In this document: positions 7,200 through 15,957 of the stretch, piece after piece
How positions within the stretch are numbered: the first letter of the stretch is position 1
How the letters are laid out: each line of letters opens with the position of its first letter
Assembly: GCA_002731315.1 (NCBI GenBank)
Contig: PCBG01000003.1
Coordinates: forward strand, 5,177-25,319
Direction of reading: 5' to 3'
Length of the DNA stretch: 20,143 nucleotides
DNA from: Rhodospirillaceae bacterium
GTDB taxonomy: Bacteria > Pseudomonadota > Alphaproteobacteria > Puniceispirillales > Puniceispirillaceae
Made by a program: the position numbers and the translations under genes
Notes under the pieces: generated by a model
Database searches by the model: none
What the model was told of the DNA's origin: nothing
The model's input: only the letters and a program-made list of their open reading frames with translations

Positions 7200-8269
7200 A
7201 CAGGTAACTCGGGCGTATCGCCGGGCGCGCTATCATCATCAACATCGATCTGGGTGATCTTGCCACCGCGCGAGGTAATGCGGCGGGTCGAAATCTGGAT
7301 ATCATCGATATCCTTTTCGGTCTGGCGGAAATGTGTTGCCAGCTTTCGGACACGTTCATCAAGCCGCGACACATCCTGCATCATGCGGTCAACCTCTGCC
7401 TGGATAAGCCCGGCCTTTTCATGCATGCGTGCATCGCGCAGAATCGCCCGCACGGTATGCAGGATCAGCATCAGATTATCCGGTCCTGCCATATAGACAC
7501 GCCGCTTGCGGCTTTCATCGACGATCCGTGGCAATTGCAGATTGATCTCGGCATAGACGGATTCCGAAGGCAGGAACATGATGGCACTGTCGGCGGTTTC
7601 GCCTGGCACGATATAGCGCTCGGCAATATCAGTGATGTGCTTTTTAACATCGGCTTCCAGCGCGCGGCGGGCCTGGTCACGCGCGGTCTCGTCACCGGCT
7701 TCGGTCAGGCCGCGGTAGGCCTCCAGCGGAAATTTGGAATCAATACAGATGGCGCCCGGCGGGTTGGGCATTTCGATAAAACAATCAACCCGTTTGCCAT
7801 TACCCAACGTGTGCTGAAAGCTGTAGGCGCTGTCGGGCAGCGCGTCCCGCACCAGATTTTCTAGCTGGACCTCGCCAAAACTGCCGCGCGCCTGCTTGTT
7901 GGAAAGGATGTTCTGCAATGTGTTGACCTGACCGGACAACGCCGAGATATGCGCATTCGCCTCTGAAATCACCGACAGCTTTTCGGCCATGCCAGTAAGT
8001 GATCGGTTGGTTCGCTCATTCTGGTCACGCATTGATTTTTCCAGCCGTTGGCCAAGTCGACCTTCGGTTTCATGCATCTGTGTTGCGACGGTCTGTTGCA
8101 ACGCGCCGGATTGTTCTGCCAATTGCGCCAACTGGCCACGCAGCTCGGCAAGGGCATTGCTTTCCGTCGTGACAGCTGCCGACCGGCGAAATAATATCAG
8201 CAGCAGAATGATAATCGCAGCAAGTCCGACAATCAGCATGGTGATGGCAACATAGCCAACAGTGGTCAT
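7196..8269 (-). CDS. rmuC: DNA recombination protein RmuC
   Basis: Membrane-tethered protein of the RmuC family, related to restriction-endonuclease-fold nucleases and implicated in limiting DNA inversions in E. coli. The 357 residues have an N-terminal transmembrane helix (about 5-27), a long coiled coil (about 35-125), and the RmuC core (about 130-320). Core motifs are GSFGEVQLENLV, GKRVDCFIEM, DSKFPLEAY and SESVYAEI, with a C-terminal charged region. An AGGA ribosome site lies about 8 bases before the ATG at 8269. It is divergent from def across about 226 bases and convergent with recR with a 4-base overlap, so neither gene has its own terminator space. Family assignment is secure; biochemical role is poorly known in general. 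Confidence 0.93.
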   Translation of the reverse strand: MTTVGYVAITMLIVGLAAIIILLLILFRRSAAVTTESNALAELRGQLAQLAEQSGALQQTVATQMHETEGRLGQRLEKSMRDQNERTNRSLTGMAEKLSVISEANAHISALSGQVNTLQNILSNKQARGSFGEVQLENLVRDALPDSAYSFQHTLGNGKRVDCFIEMPNPPGAICIDSKFPLEAYRGLTEAGDETARDQARRALEADVKKHITDIAERYIVPGETADSAIMFLPSESVYAEINLQLPRIVDESRKRRVYMAGPDNLMLILHTVRAILRDARMHEKAGLIQAEVDRMMQDVSRLDERVRKLATHFRQTEKDIDDIQISTRRITSRGGKITQIDVDDDSAPGDTPELPV

Positions 8270-8495
8270 GGGTTGAAATCCTGTTCCATTGTGATGGCAA
8301 CTGCGGATGGCTGGTAAACGAGGCGGCGGTGATGACGGCCGCCATTAGTGACCATGTTTGCATTCTCGCATGGCGGCGGGTTGACTGCAACGGCGGCTTC
8401 TTCTACTCCAAGGCCTTAAGGTCCAGCACCTGACATAGGGCTGCCCGATGCTGGTCTGTTTACAGGACCGACTAAAGTTGCAAAGAGGCCACAGC

Positions 8496-9014
8496 ATGGC
8501 GTTGATTCCGATTGTTTCGATACCTCATCCGGCGCTGCGTGCTGTCTCCCAACCTGTGAACGAAGTCACAGATGGTGTCCGCAAGCTGCTGGATGACATG
8601 GCAGAATCCATGTATGACGCGCCCGGTATCGGGCTTGCAGCCCCGCAGGTAAATATCAGCCAGCGCCTGATTGTTATGGATTGCGGGTCGGATGAAACAC
8701 GCCAGCCCTACAAGATGATCAATCCGGAAATTCTCGATGCTTCTGAAGAAAGTGCCATTCTGGAAGAGGGCTGTCTTTCTATACCTAACCAGACGGCAGA
8801 GGTATCTCGGCCGGCGCATGTCGATGTGCGCTATGTTGATATCGATGGCAACACGCAAATGCTGCATTGCGAAGGATTGCTGGCCGCTTGTGTTCAGCAT
8901 GAAATTGACCATTTGAACGGGGTGTTGTTTATCGACCATATTTCGCGCTTGAAACGCGACATGATTGTGCGCCGCGTGTTGAAAGACCTGCGTCAGACAA
9001 GTAGAAAAGGATAG
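8496..9014 (+). CDS. def: Peptide deformylase
   Basis: Metalloenzyme that removes the formyl group from the N-terminus of new proteins. The ATG at 8496 is chosen because an AGAGG ribosome site lies 7 bases upstream and it gives MALIPIVSIPHPALR, the usual N-terminus; the frame is open to 8448 but the extra 16 residues are unconserved. The product is 172 residues. The three signature motifs are all present: GIGLAAPQ (44-51), EEGCLS with metal ligand Cys93, and QHEIDHLNG with His135, Glu136 and His139. It starts the def-fmt-truA set; fmt follows 12 bases later. The pairing is functional, because Fmt adds the formyl group that Def removes. Confidence 0.96.
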   Translation: MALIPIVSIPHPALRAVSQPVNEVTDGVRKLLDDMAESMYDAPGIGLAAPQVNISQRLIVMDCGSDETRQPYKMINPEILDASEESAILEEGCLSIPNQTAEVSRPAHVDVRYVDIDGNTQMLHCEGLLAACVQHEIDHLNGVLFIDHISRLKRDMIVRRVLKDLRQTSRKG

Positions 9015-9026
9015 GGGAGTCCAGAC

Positions 9027-9995
9027 ATGACGCGGCGGCGCATCATTTTCATGGGCAGCCCGGGGTTTGCAATCCCGGCCCTCGACCGCCTTGTTGAACA
9101 GCATGATATTGTTGCTGTCTACTCGCAGCCGCCACGGCGTGCGGGCCGCGGAATGAAAGAAAAGCTACAGCCGTTGGCAGAGCATGCCTCTACGCTCGGC
9201 ATCGCGTGCTTTCATCCGGCTACCTTGTCAGCAGAAGATGATCTGGCACGTCTCGCCGACCATGGCGCCGACATTTTCATAGTCGTTGCCTATGGGCTGT
9301 TGTTGCCGCAAAGGGTTTTGAATATGCCCCGTTTCGGGTGCATCAATGGCCATGCCTCGCTGTTGCCGCGTTGGCGCGGCGCAGCGCCAATTCAAAGGTC
9401 GATTGCAGCTGGCGATAGCGAGACAGGCATCTGTGCCATGCTGATGGAAAAGGGGCTCGATACCGGTCCAGTGGTTGGCCGACGAGTCTGCCGCATCGGT
9501 GATGATGATACGGCTGGCAGCTTGCATGACCGGCTCGCGGTGCTGAATGCCGAATTGCTTAGCGCTGTTGTTGATGATCTGCCAGATGTTTTGGAAAGCG
9601 CCCAGCCGCAGGATCATGGTGCCGCCACCTATGCTCGAAAGATTTTCCCTGGCGAGGCCGAGATTGACTGGACGCGACCCGCAGCCGAACTGGTCCTTCA
9701 TGTTCGTGCTTTCGCACCGGTGCCCGGCGCGTGGTTTGCCGGTGCGCGCGGGCGGGTGCGTGTGCTAAAAGCGCATGTCGCGCCCGGCACAGGGACACCG
9801 GGTTGTTTTCTTGGCGCAGATGTTGATGGCGGGATGCAGGTCGCCACAGGTGACGGGGTGCTGACGCTTGAGACAGTGCAGCCCGCTGGCAACAAACCAA
9901 TGGCGGCGTCCTCCTTCCTCAACGGAGCCCGCCTCACGTCAGGGGCGCAAATAGCCTCGGCGATACCGGCGGGGTCGGGCACGGAACGCAGGTAA
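9027..9995 (+). CDS. fmt: Methionyl-tRNA formyltransferase
   Basis: Transfers a formyl group from 10-formyl-tetrahydrofolate to initiator Met-tRNA. The 322 residues have the N-terminal hydrolase fold with the SLLPRWRGAAPIQ signature (111-123) and catalytic residues Asn107, His109 and Asp145. The residue between Asn and His is Gly (INGHASLL), whereas Val is most common. The C-terminal OB-like domain starts near 205 with the ATYARKIFPGEAEIDW stretch and ends with VQPAGNKPMAASSFLNG. A GGGAG ribosome site lies about 9 bases before the ATG. Its TAA stop overlaps the truA ATG by one base (TAATG), so coupled translation is likely. Confidence 0.96.
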   Translation: MTRRRIIFMGSPGFAIPALDRLVEQHDIVAVYSQPPRRAGRGMKEKLQPLAEHASTLGIACFHPATLSAEDDLARLADHGADIFIVVAYGLLLPQRVLNMPRFGCINGHASLLPRWRGAAPIQRSIAAGDSETGICAMLMEKGLDTGPVVGRRVCRIGDDDTAGSLHDRLAVLNAELLSAVVDDLPDVLESAQPQDHGAATYARKIFPGEAEIDWTRPAAELVLHVRAFAPVPGAWFAGARGRVRVLKAHVAPGTGTPGCFLGADVDGGMQVATGDGVLTLETVQPAGNKPMAASSFLNGARLTSGAQIASAIPAGSGTERR

Positions 9996-10741
9996 TGATG
10001 CGCCGTATTCTAATCACGATCGAATATGATGGTGGACCGTTTCACGGGTGGCAGCGACAGTTGAATGGGCTTACCGTGCAGCAGGTGCTGGAAGAGGCTG
10101 CTCACCGGCTTACCGGTCAGGATACACTGGTTCAGGCGGCTGGCCGCACCGATGCGGGTGTACATGCTAGCGGACAAGTCGCACATCTCGACGTGCCTGA
10201 AAAATTCGATGCCGAGCGGGTCATGACTGCCCTTAATGCACTTGTTGGCCAGCAACCGGTTTCGGTTATTGCTGCGCGCGAGGTTCCGGCTGACTTTCAT
10301 GCCCGGTTTTCTGCCACCGGCAGGCGTTATCTCTACCGGATCCTGCCACGTCGCCAGCCGCCCGCACTCGATGTTGGTCGTGTCTGGCACCACAAGACGG
10401 CACTAGATACGGATGCGATGCAACGCGCCGCTGACATGCTGATTGGACGACATGATTACACCAGCTTTCGGGCAACCTATTGTCAGGCTGACAGTCCGGT
10501 GCGTACGTTAGCCACGCTGGATGTCGCGTCAGCAGGGGCAGAGATTCATATCCATGCGGCGGCGCGCTCATTTCTGCATCATCAGGTGCGCAATATGGTC
10601 GGTACACTGGCCCTTGTCGGTGCCGGGAAGTGGCAACCCGAACGGGTTGCCGAGGCGCTTGCCGCCTGTGACCGTAGTGCCGCTGGGCCGACGGCCCCGC
10701 CCGAGGGCCTTTATCTGACCGAGGTCAGTTACCCCATCTGA
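9995..10741 (+). CDS. truA: tRNA pseudouridine(38-40) synthase
   Basis: Makes pseudouridine at positions 38-40 of the tRNA anticodon arm. The 248 residues contain the catalytic Asp53 in AGRTDAGVHASGQVAH, the RYLYRI motif with the conserved Tyr, and the C-terminal RSFLHHQVRNMVG motif. Two ATG codons lie in tandem (9995 and 9998); the first overlaps the fmt stop as TAATG. The last 13 bases overlap the end of the convergent membrane-protein gene, so there is no terminator between them. Confidence 0.96.
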   Translation: MMRRILITIEYDGGPFHGWQRQLNGLTVQQVLEEAAHRLTGQDTLVQAAGRTDAGVHASGQVAHLDVPEKFDAERVMTALNALVGQQPVSVIAAREVPADFHARFSATGRRYLYRILPRRQPPALDVGRVWHHKTALDTDAMQRAADMLIGRHDYTSFRATYCQADSPVRTLATLDVASAGAEIHIHAAARSFLHHQVRNMVGTLALVGAGKWQPERVAEALAACDRSAAGPTAPPEGLYLTEVSYPI

Positions 10742-11298
10742 AGGCTCAATCGCAGCGGCTGGAACAGGGCCAGCAACAGGTGGATCATGTAGGTCATCAC
10801 CAGCAGGCCGGTGGCAAACAGCCCGCCCCGGCCCAGAATGTCGCGCCCGGCACGCCACATCCAGTAGATCGACCATGCGCCAAGCCCCACAAACAAGATG
10901 CCAAGCGTATAGTCACCGGTTAGTACCATTGAATTCAACGCAAAGGCTGAAAACAGGCTCTGCACATTTACCAGCCACAAAAAGGGCACCAGAAAGCTGC
11001 AAGCCTGTGCTGCCATTCCGCGCTGGCGCAGAATGGCGTTCAGCACCAAAACCACGGCAATGATTTGGATGAGCTCAAACAGCACATAATTGATCAGGCT
11101 GCCGACAGCAATGGTCATTTTCAGGCTGATACCAATGCCGGTGGTGATGACCACGGATGCCCATATAGCCTGCCAGACGCCGTTCGGTGAAGCGTCATAA
11201 CTGCCGGCAAAGGGCTGTCGCCCAAGCATGACCAACAAGGTTCGCTTGATCATCTCAATAAAGGCGCCAGGCGATATTATTTTGCTCTGTTGCTCCAT
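10729..11298 (-). CDS. Yip1-like integral membrane protein of unknown function
   Basis: A 189-residue membrane protein with about five hydrophobic helices and short loops, resembling Yip1-domain proteins found beside dap genes in alphaproteobacteria. After the chosen start, helices lie roughly at residues 40-62, 65-92, 98-120, 127-150 and 158-181. I chose the ATG at 11298 because it overlaps the dapE stop by one base (TGATG), the same arrangement as dapD/dapE; the ATG at 11319 would add seven residues inside dapE. The N-terminal segment ISPGAFIEMIKRTLLVM precedes the first helix. No catalytic motif is visible. Its tight coupling to dapE suggests co-expression with lysine/diaminopimelate synthesis, but no function can be assigned. 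Its end overlaps truA by 13 bases. Confidence 0.8.
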   Translation of the reverse strand: MEQQSKIISPGAFIEMIKRTLLVMLGRQPFAGSYDASPNGVWQAIWASVVITTGIGISLKMTIAVGSLINYVLFELIQIIAVVLVLNAILRQRGMAAQACSFLVPFLWLVNVQSLFSAFALNSMVLTGDYTLGILFVGLGAWSIYWMWRAGRDILGRGGLFATGLLVMTYMIHLLLALFQPLRLSLQMG

Positions 11299-12449
11299 CA
11301 ACCCGTGACCCCGCGGCACGCACGTTCCAGGAAAGCCTCATAGATCGCGCATAGCTTTTCGATGTCCGCTACATCAACATATTCATCAACTTGATGCATG
11401 GTTTTGCCAACAAGGCCGAACTCTGCCACTGGACACATCTTTGTGATAAAACGCGCATCCGAGGTGCCGCCGGTTGTCGATAATAACGGTGTTTGGCCAG
11501 TGACATCGGCAATAGCGGCAGAAAGTATATCTGTGAGTTGCCCGGGATCTGTCATGAAGGGGTCGGCATTGGCCTTCCACTTAACTTGCCAATCGCCACC
11601 GACACGATCAAAATGCTCTTCCAGCCATCCTCGCAGGCTGGAGGCACTATGTTCGGTGTTAAAGCGGATGTTGAATTTGGCTTCGGCACGCGCGGGAATG
11701 ACATTAGTTGCTGGGTTGCCGACATCGATCGTGGTGACATTCGCTGTCGACGGTGTGAAATGCGTGTTACCACCGTCAAGTTCCGTGCCGTTCACAGGAG
11801 CCAGCATCTCCACCAACCGTACAACCGGATTTTCGGCAAGATGGGGATAGGCGACATGTCCCTGTGTGCCCTTTACAACCAGATGGCCGCTCAGACTACC
11901 ACGCCGCCCATTCTTGATCATGTCGCCCAGCACGTCAGGGTTGGTGGGTTCACCCACAATGCACATGTCCGGGACCTGGTCATTGGCTATGGCCCAATCG
12001 ACCATTCGTACCGTACCATTCAGCGCATCACCTTCTTCATCGCCGGTGATTAGCAGGCTGATCGAGCCGGGTAGGCCACGGTCAACCGCCGCAGACGCAG
12101 CGGCAACAAAGGCAGCCACTCCCCCCTTCATATCGGCCGCACCGCGTCCAAACAGTTTGCCATCATCAATTATGCCGCCAAAAGGATCATGCTGCCATGC
12201 GGCAGCATCACCTGCCGGCACGACATCGGTATGTCCGGCAAAACACAGATGCGGGGACGTATCACCATAGCGCGCGAATAGGTTGTCAATCCGAGCGCTG
12301 CCCTTGCCAAACGGAAGGCGTGTACAGGCAAACCCAATGGCAGTGAGCTCCGCTTCAAGAAGGTCAAGCGCCCCACCCTCGGCAGGGGTGACTGACGGGC
12401 AACGGATCAGCCGTTTCGCCAAATCCACTGCATGCGCTCCGGCCGCCAT
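11298..12449 (-). CDS. dapE: Succinyl-diaminopimelate desuccinylase
   Basis: Zinc M20-family hydrolase that frees LL-diaminopimelate from its N-succinyl form, for lysine and peptidoglycan. The 383 residues show the metal-site motifs in order: AGHTDVVPAGD with His73, GRGAADMKGG with Asp106, TGDEEGDALNGT with the general base Glu138 and metal ligand Glu139, GEPTN with Glu167, and MHQVDEYV with His352. The dimerisation (lid) domain spans about 180-295 and includes RRGSLSGHLVVKGTQGHVAYP. Length matches the family (about 375-385). The ATG overlaps the dapD stop by one base (TGATG) and its own stop overlaps the next gene in the same way. Confidence 0.95.
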   Translation of the reverse strand: MAAGAHAVDLAKRLIRCPSVTPAEGGALDLLEAELTAIGFACTRLPFGKGSARIDNLFARYGDTSPHLCFAGHTDVVPAGDAAAWQHDPFGGIIDDGKLFGRGAADMKGGVAAFVAAASAAVDRGLPGSISLLITGDEEGDALNGTVRMVDWAIANDQVPDMCIVGEPTNPDVLGDMIKNGRRGSLSGHLVVKGTQGHVAYPHLAENPVVRLVEMLAPVNGTELDGGNTHFTPSTANVTTIDVGNPATNVIPARAEAKFNIRFNTEHSASSLRGWLEEHFDRVGGDWQVKWKANADPFMTDPGQLTDILSAAIADVTGQTPLLSTTGGTSDARFITKMCPVAEFGLVGKTMHQVDEYVDVADIEKLCAIYEAFLERACRGVTG

Positions 12450-13309
12450 CAGTCGCGCAGTAAATCGTTAACAGATGTCTTTGACCGGGTTCTTTCATCA
12501 ACCTGTTTGATGATCACCGCGCAGCACAGGGAAGGGCCCGGCGTGCCATCAGCAAGCGGTTTGCCGGGAAGGGTCCCAGGTACGACAACCGAATAGGCGG
12601 GTACGCGGCCCATGTGAATTTCCCCGGAGATGCGGTTCACGATCTTTGTTGATGCGCCGATAAACACGCCCATCGACAACACTGCGCCCTGTTCAACAAC
12701 AACTCCTTCAACAACTTCCGACCGGGCGCCGATAAAACAGTCATCCTCGATGATAACGGGCCCGGCCTGCAGAGGTTCCAAAACGCCGCCAATGCCCGCG
12801 CCGCCTGACAGATGCACATTCTTGCCAATCTGCGCACATGAACCAACGGTGGCCCAGGTATCCACCATGGTGCCGGTATCAACATAGGCACCCAGATTCA
12901 CAAAGCTTGGCATCAATACCGCACCGGTGGCGATATGCGCGGAGTGGCGCACAATACAACCCGGGACAGCGCGGAACCCGGCTTTGGCAAAGCTCGCAGC
13001 ATCCCATCCAGCAAATTTCGATGGTACCTTGTCCCACCAGGCCGCTTCTCCACTGTCAGGATAGTGCGAGCCTGACGGAATGACCGCCATATCATTCAGC
13101 CGAAAGGACAGCAATACGGCCTTCTTGAGCCACTGATTGACCTGCCATTGATGGTCACCAAGAGGTTCGGCGACACGCGCGCTGCCGTCATCCAGCATAC
13201 CAAGCGCCGCTTGCACGGCATCGCGTCTGGCACCGGTTGTGCTTGCATTGATGGCGTCGCGAGCGTCCCAGGCTGCGTTGATTTCCTGTTCGAGTTGGGC
13301 CCGGTCCAT
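12449..13309 (-). CDS. dapD: 2,3,4,5-tetrahydropyridine-2,6-dicarboxylate N-succinyltransferase
   Basis: Adds succinyl from succinyl-CoA to tetrahydrodipicolinate, two steps before DapE in the succinylase branch of lysine synthesis. The 286 residues have a helical N-terminal domain (1-100) and a left-handed beta-helix of hexapeptide repeats (about 105-245). Diagnostic stretches include RIVPG-like [48 protein letters not shown], and [18 protein letters not shown]. The C-terminus carries [11 protein letters not shown]. An AGGAG ribosome site lies 7 bases before the ATG at 13309, the strongest in this cluster. It is preceded after 91 bases by the HAD gene and coupled to dapE by a one-base overlap. 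Confidence 0.96.
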   Translation of the reverse strand: MDRAQLEQEINAAWDARDAINASTTGARRDAVQAALGMLDDGSARVAEPLGDHQWQVNQWLKKAVLLSFRLNDMAVIPSGSHYPDSGEAAWWDKVPSKFAGWDAASFAKAGFRAVPGCIVRHSAHIATGAVLMPSFVNLGAYVDTGTMVDTWATVGSCAQIGKNVHLSGGAGIGGVLEPLQAGPVIIEDDCFIGARSEVVEGVVVEQGAVLSMGVFIGASTKIVNRISGEIHMGRVPAYSVVVPGTLPGKPLADGTPGPSLCCAVIIKQVDERTRSKTSVNDLLRD

Positions 13310-13400
13310 GGCGGTCTCCTGTCAATTCGTTTCCTGTTATTCGATCGGTGATGGCAGCGATTGCCGGCCCGGTCATCCAGTTCCTGCAGATATCACCATT

Positions 13401-14093
13401 TCACGCCGGCTTGGCAAGGGCAGACAGAAAGGCTTTCAGGTCATCTGCAATAAAATGCACATAATCCTCATCAGCCCCGCGCACTGCCCAATCAATATCA
13501 CTTGCCAGCCAGACCGTGCGCATACCAAGGTGATGCGCCGGCTCCAGATTCCGCGCCATATCTTCGATCATCACCGCGCTTTCGGGGTTGATGGAGGTGA
13601 TTTGCATAAAACGATCAAACGCCTGTTTTTCCGGTTTTGGAATATAATCGGCGCCGACAATATCAAAAATCTGGTCGAAATGGTGCCGAATGCCATATGC
13701 GTTCAGGATGTTTTCTGCATGTGGCACCGTGCCGTTGGTAAAAATATGCTTGCGCCCCGGTAGCTGGCCTATCATTGCATCTAGCTCTGTTTCATGCGGC
13801 AGATCGCTAACATCAATGTCATGTACGAAATGCAGAAAATCTTCAGGTGGCAGGCCTTCTTCCACCATGAGGCCACGCATCGTGGTGCCATAGCGGTGGA
13901 ACAGGTCCTTTTGGATTACGCGCGCGTCATCCTCGGGGACATTGAAATGCTTTGCGACAAAAGTGGTAATGCGCACGGCCACACGTACAAACAGATTGGA
14001 TTTGGCAGGATAGATGGTGTTATCGAGGTCAAACACCCAGTCCTTTATCTCATCCGTAGGAAAAGTGGCGGGGGATTTGTTTTTGTTGGTCAT
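13401..14093 (-). CDS. HAD-superfamily hydrolase, pyrimidine 5'-nucleotidase type
   Basis: Haloacid dehalogenase-like phosphatase related to yeast Sdt1/Phm8-type pyrimidine 5'-nucleotidases. In 230 residues the four HAD motifs are visible: VFDLDNTIYP (nucleophile Asp22, Asp24), IFTNG (Thr119), the Lys153 of PKPE, and MIEDMARNL (Glu177, Asp178). The helical C1 cap lies between motifs I and II (about 32-105). An AAGGGAG ribosome site lies about 7 bases before the ATG. The gene sits between argB and dapD, a conserved alphaproteobacterial placement, but nothing in the sequence ties it to arginine or lysine synthesis; the physiological substrate is unknown. Confidence 0.88.
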   Translation of the reverse strand: MTNKNKSPATFPTDEIKDWVFDLDNTIYPAKSNLFVRVAVRITTFVAKHFNVPEDDARVIQKDLFHRYGTTMRGLMVEEGLPPEDFLHFVHDIDVSDLPHETELDAMIGQLPGRKHIFTNGTVPHAENILNAYGIRHHFDQIFDIVGADYIPKPEKQAFDRFMQITSINPESAVMIEDMARNLEPAHHLGMRTVWLASDIDWAVRGADEDYVHFIADDLKAFLSALAKPA

Positions 14094-14122
14094 GAATGGC
14101 TCCCTTCTTTGCAGCGTGGCGT

Positions 14123-15082
14123 TCAGCCAGACTTGATAAAGGTTCCCATACCATGCTCGGTGAACAGTTCGACGAGAAGCGCGTGTGGCGCCCGCCCGTC
14201 CATGATCACCGCCGCCTCGGCGCCCCCCAGAACCGCGTTAATACAGGTTTCGACTTTTGGAATCATTCCGCCTGACACAGTGCCGTCGCGAATTAACGCT
14301 TCAGCTTCGCCGACGGTTAGTTCGGTAATCAGCTTGCCAGCCTTATCCAGGACACCGGCCACATCGGTCAGCATTAGCATGCGTGTTGCGCGAAGGGCTG
14401 CCGCAATCGCACCGGCCGACGTGTCGGCGTTGATATTGAAGGTTTCACCAGCCGCGCCAACACCAACGGGTGCTATGACCGGAATCAGGCGCGCTGCATT
14501 GAGCGCGTTGATGACAGAAGTGTCGACGCTTTCCGGCTCGCCAACATAGCCAAGGTCGATGGCGACGCGATCTGCATCCTGATCGGCCTTGCTGACGGCC
14601 ATCAGTTTGCGTGCCTGGATCAGCCCCCCATCCTTGCCGGAAATACCAACCGCCCGGCCGCCTGCCACCGCGATGGCGGCGACAAGCGCCTTGTTGATGC
14701 TACCAGCCAGTACCATTTCGACAACCGAAATCGTCGCCTCGTCTGTCACCCGCAGGCCGTTGATAAAATTTGATTCAATCTCCAGTTTCTTCAGCATTGC
14801 GCCGATTTGTGGCCCACCGCCATGCACAACGACTGGGCGGGCCCCTACCTGATCCAGAAGAGCAATATCTGAGGCAAAGGCATTCACATAATCTGCCTCG
14901 CCCATGGCATGACCGCCAAATTTGATGACCAGCGTCTTGTCAGAATAACGGCGCATGAATGGCAGTGCTTCGATCAGCATACCAGTCTTTTCAAGGACCC
15001 GGTCTGCAATTAATCCGTCTGCGGCCTCGCCTGTGGCGGGCGCGCCTCCGGTCTTGCCTTCAGCCTCAGTATCTTTACCCAT
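14123..15082 (-). CDS. argB: Acetylglutamate kinase
   Basis: Phosphorylates N-acetylglutamate with ATP, the second step of arginine synthesis. The 319 residues contain the amino-acid kinase fold with [10 protein letters not shown] (Lys54), [10 protein letters not shown] (85-94), NGLRVTD (108-114), [22 protein letters not shown] and [10 protein letters not shown]. It is somewhat longer than the usual 290-300 residues: the first 23 or so are Gly/Ala/Glu-rich and poorly conserved, followed by the helix [20 protein letters not shown]. In related enzymes an N-terminal helix of this kind mediates hexamer formation and arginine feedback inhibition, so arginine sensitivity is a reasonable inference. 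An AAAGGCAG ribosome site precedes the ATG. It is separated from engB by 149 bases that carry a possible promoter. Confidence 0.95.
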   Translation of the reverse strand: MGKDTEAEGKTGGAPATGEAADGLIADRVLEKTGMLIEALPFMRRYSDKTLVIKFGGHAMGEADYVNAFASDIALLDQVGARPVVVHGGGPQIGAMLKKLEIESNFINGLRVTDEATISVVEMVLAGSINKALVAAIAVAGGRAVGISGKDGGLIQARKLMAVSKADQDADRVAIDLGYVGEPESVDTSVINALNAARLIPVIAPVGVGAAGETFNINADTSAGAIAAALRATRMLMLTDVAGVLDKAGKLITELTVGEAEALIRDGTVSGGMIPKVETCINAVLGGAEAAVIMDGRAPHALLVELFTEHGMGTFIKSG

Positions 15083-15144
15083 AATCTGCCTTTCACAGCC
15101 CGGCGTGCCGCGCGTAACAGGCAGCAGCGATCTATCAGCCTGCC

Positions 15145-15174
15145 AAAATATCGGTAACTGCCCCTACGGTGCAA
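15145..15174 (-). promoter_or_regulatory. Possible promoter of argB, next to an inverted repeat
   Basis: On the minus strand TTGCAC (15169-15174) is followed after 18 bases by TATTTT (15145-15150). The 7-bp inverted repeat AGCCTTG/CAAGGCT (15174-15180 and 15190-15196) lies directly upstream. The promoter match is moderate. Confidence 0.3.
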
Positions 15175-15231
15175 GCCTTGATCGCTTTGCAAGGCTAGTT
15201 TCACGTGTGGTTTGGTGATGATCCAGGCGTG

Positions 15232-15957
15232 TCAGCTGCGTGGTAGTGCCAACGCGCCAATATGGGTACGTAGCTCGGCGATTCCGGTGTCCGCTTCTGA
15301 CGAGGTCACAAACAATTCTGGAAACGCGGCAACATGCTTGCCGATTCGTGCCTGAGTATCAGTGCAGACAGCCAAAAGTTCTGTCTGTTTCAGTTTATCG
15401 ACCTTGGTCATTACGACCGCCCATGACACTGCGCACGCGTCTAGCAGAGCCATAAGCTCGGCGTCGCCCGGCCCGATGCCACGACGTGAATCGATCAGCA
15501 GAAAGACTCGCTGTAATGACGTCCTGCCGGCAAGAAATTTGCGCGTCAGTGTCGTCCAGGCCTTGATGTCAGTCTTTGGTGCGCGGGCATAGCCATAGCC
15601 TGGCAGGTCAACAAGCTGGATGCGCTCAGCCAGTGAAAAGAAGATCAGCTGCCGTGTCCGCCCGGGTGTCTGCGAGGTTCGGGCCAGCGTTTTGCGCCCT
15701 GTCAACGCGTTGATCAATGACGATTTGCCGACATTTGACCGGCCGGCAAAGCAGATTTCAGGCAGCCCTTCGGGCGGCAGGACGCGCATATTGTTGGACG
15801 CGGCAATAAATTCACATGCCCCGGCAAACAGCAGCCTACCATTTTCAAGTGCTGCTGCGTTGGCGTCATGATCGTCGCTCGGCGTCAACTTTCCTTGGCA
15901 ATGGTGCGCATGATGTACCACTGCTGTGTCATTGAGAGTAGGTTGTTCCATGTCCAA
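15232..15957 (-). CDS. engB: Ribosome biogenesis GTP-binding protein YsxC/EngB
   Basis: Essential small GTPase that assists ribosome large-subunit assembly. In the 241-residue reading frame the G motifs are AGRSNVGKSS (G1, 71-80), the TSQTPGRT switch (94-101), DLPGYG (G3, 117-122) and TKVDK (G4, 184-188). The start is uncertain. The ATG at 15957 (another at 15951) makes a 73-base overlap with yidC and a His-rich, unconserved first 35 residues. A TTG at 15888 overlaps the yidC stop, has an AAGGA 3 bases upstream, and would give 218 residues, closer to the usual 200-215. I give the longest ATG form as the outer limit. The conserved part begins near RLLFAGACEFIAAS (41-54). Confidence 0.9.
   Translation of the reverse strand: MDMEQPTLNDTAVVHHAHHCQGKLTPSDDHDANAAALENGRLLFAGACEFIAASNNMRVLPPEGLPEICFAGRSNVGKSSLINALTGRKTLARTSQTPGRTRQLIFFSLAERIQLVDLPGYGYARAPKTDIKAWTTLTRKFLAGRTSLQRVFLLIDSRRGIGPGDAELMALLDACAVSWAVVMTKVDKLKQTELLAVCTDTQARIGKHVAAFPELFVTSSEADTGIAELRTHIGALALPRS

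Noticed and set aside
13239..13763. A 174-codon plus-strand frame across the dapD/HAD junction
   Set aside because: It lies mostly opposite the HAD gene and the start of dapD, and its translation shows no family features.
15174..15196. Inverted repeat after engB as an intrinsic terminator
   Set aside because: No T-run follows on the minus strand, so it was kept only as a possible operator.
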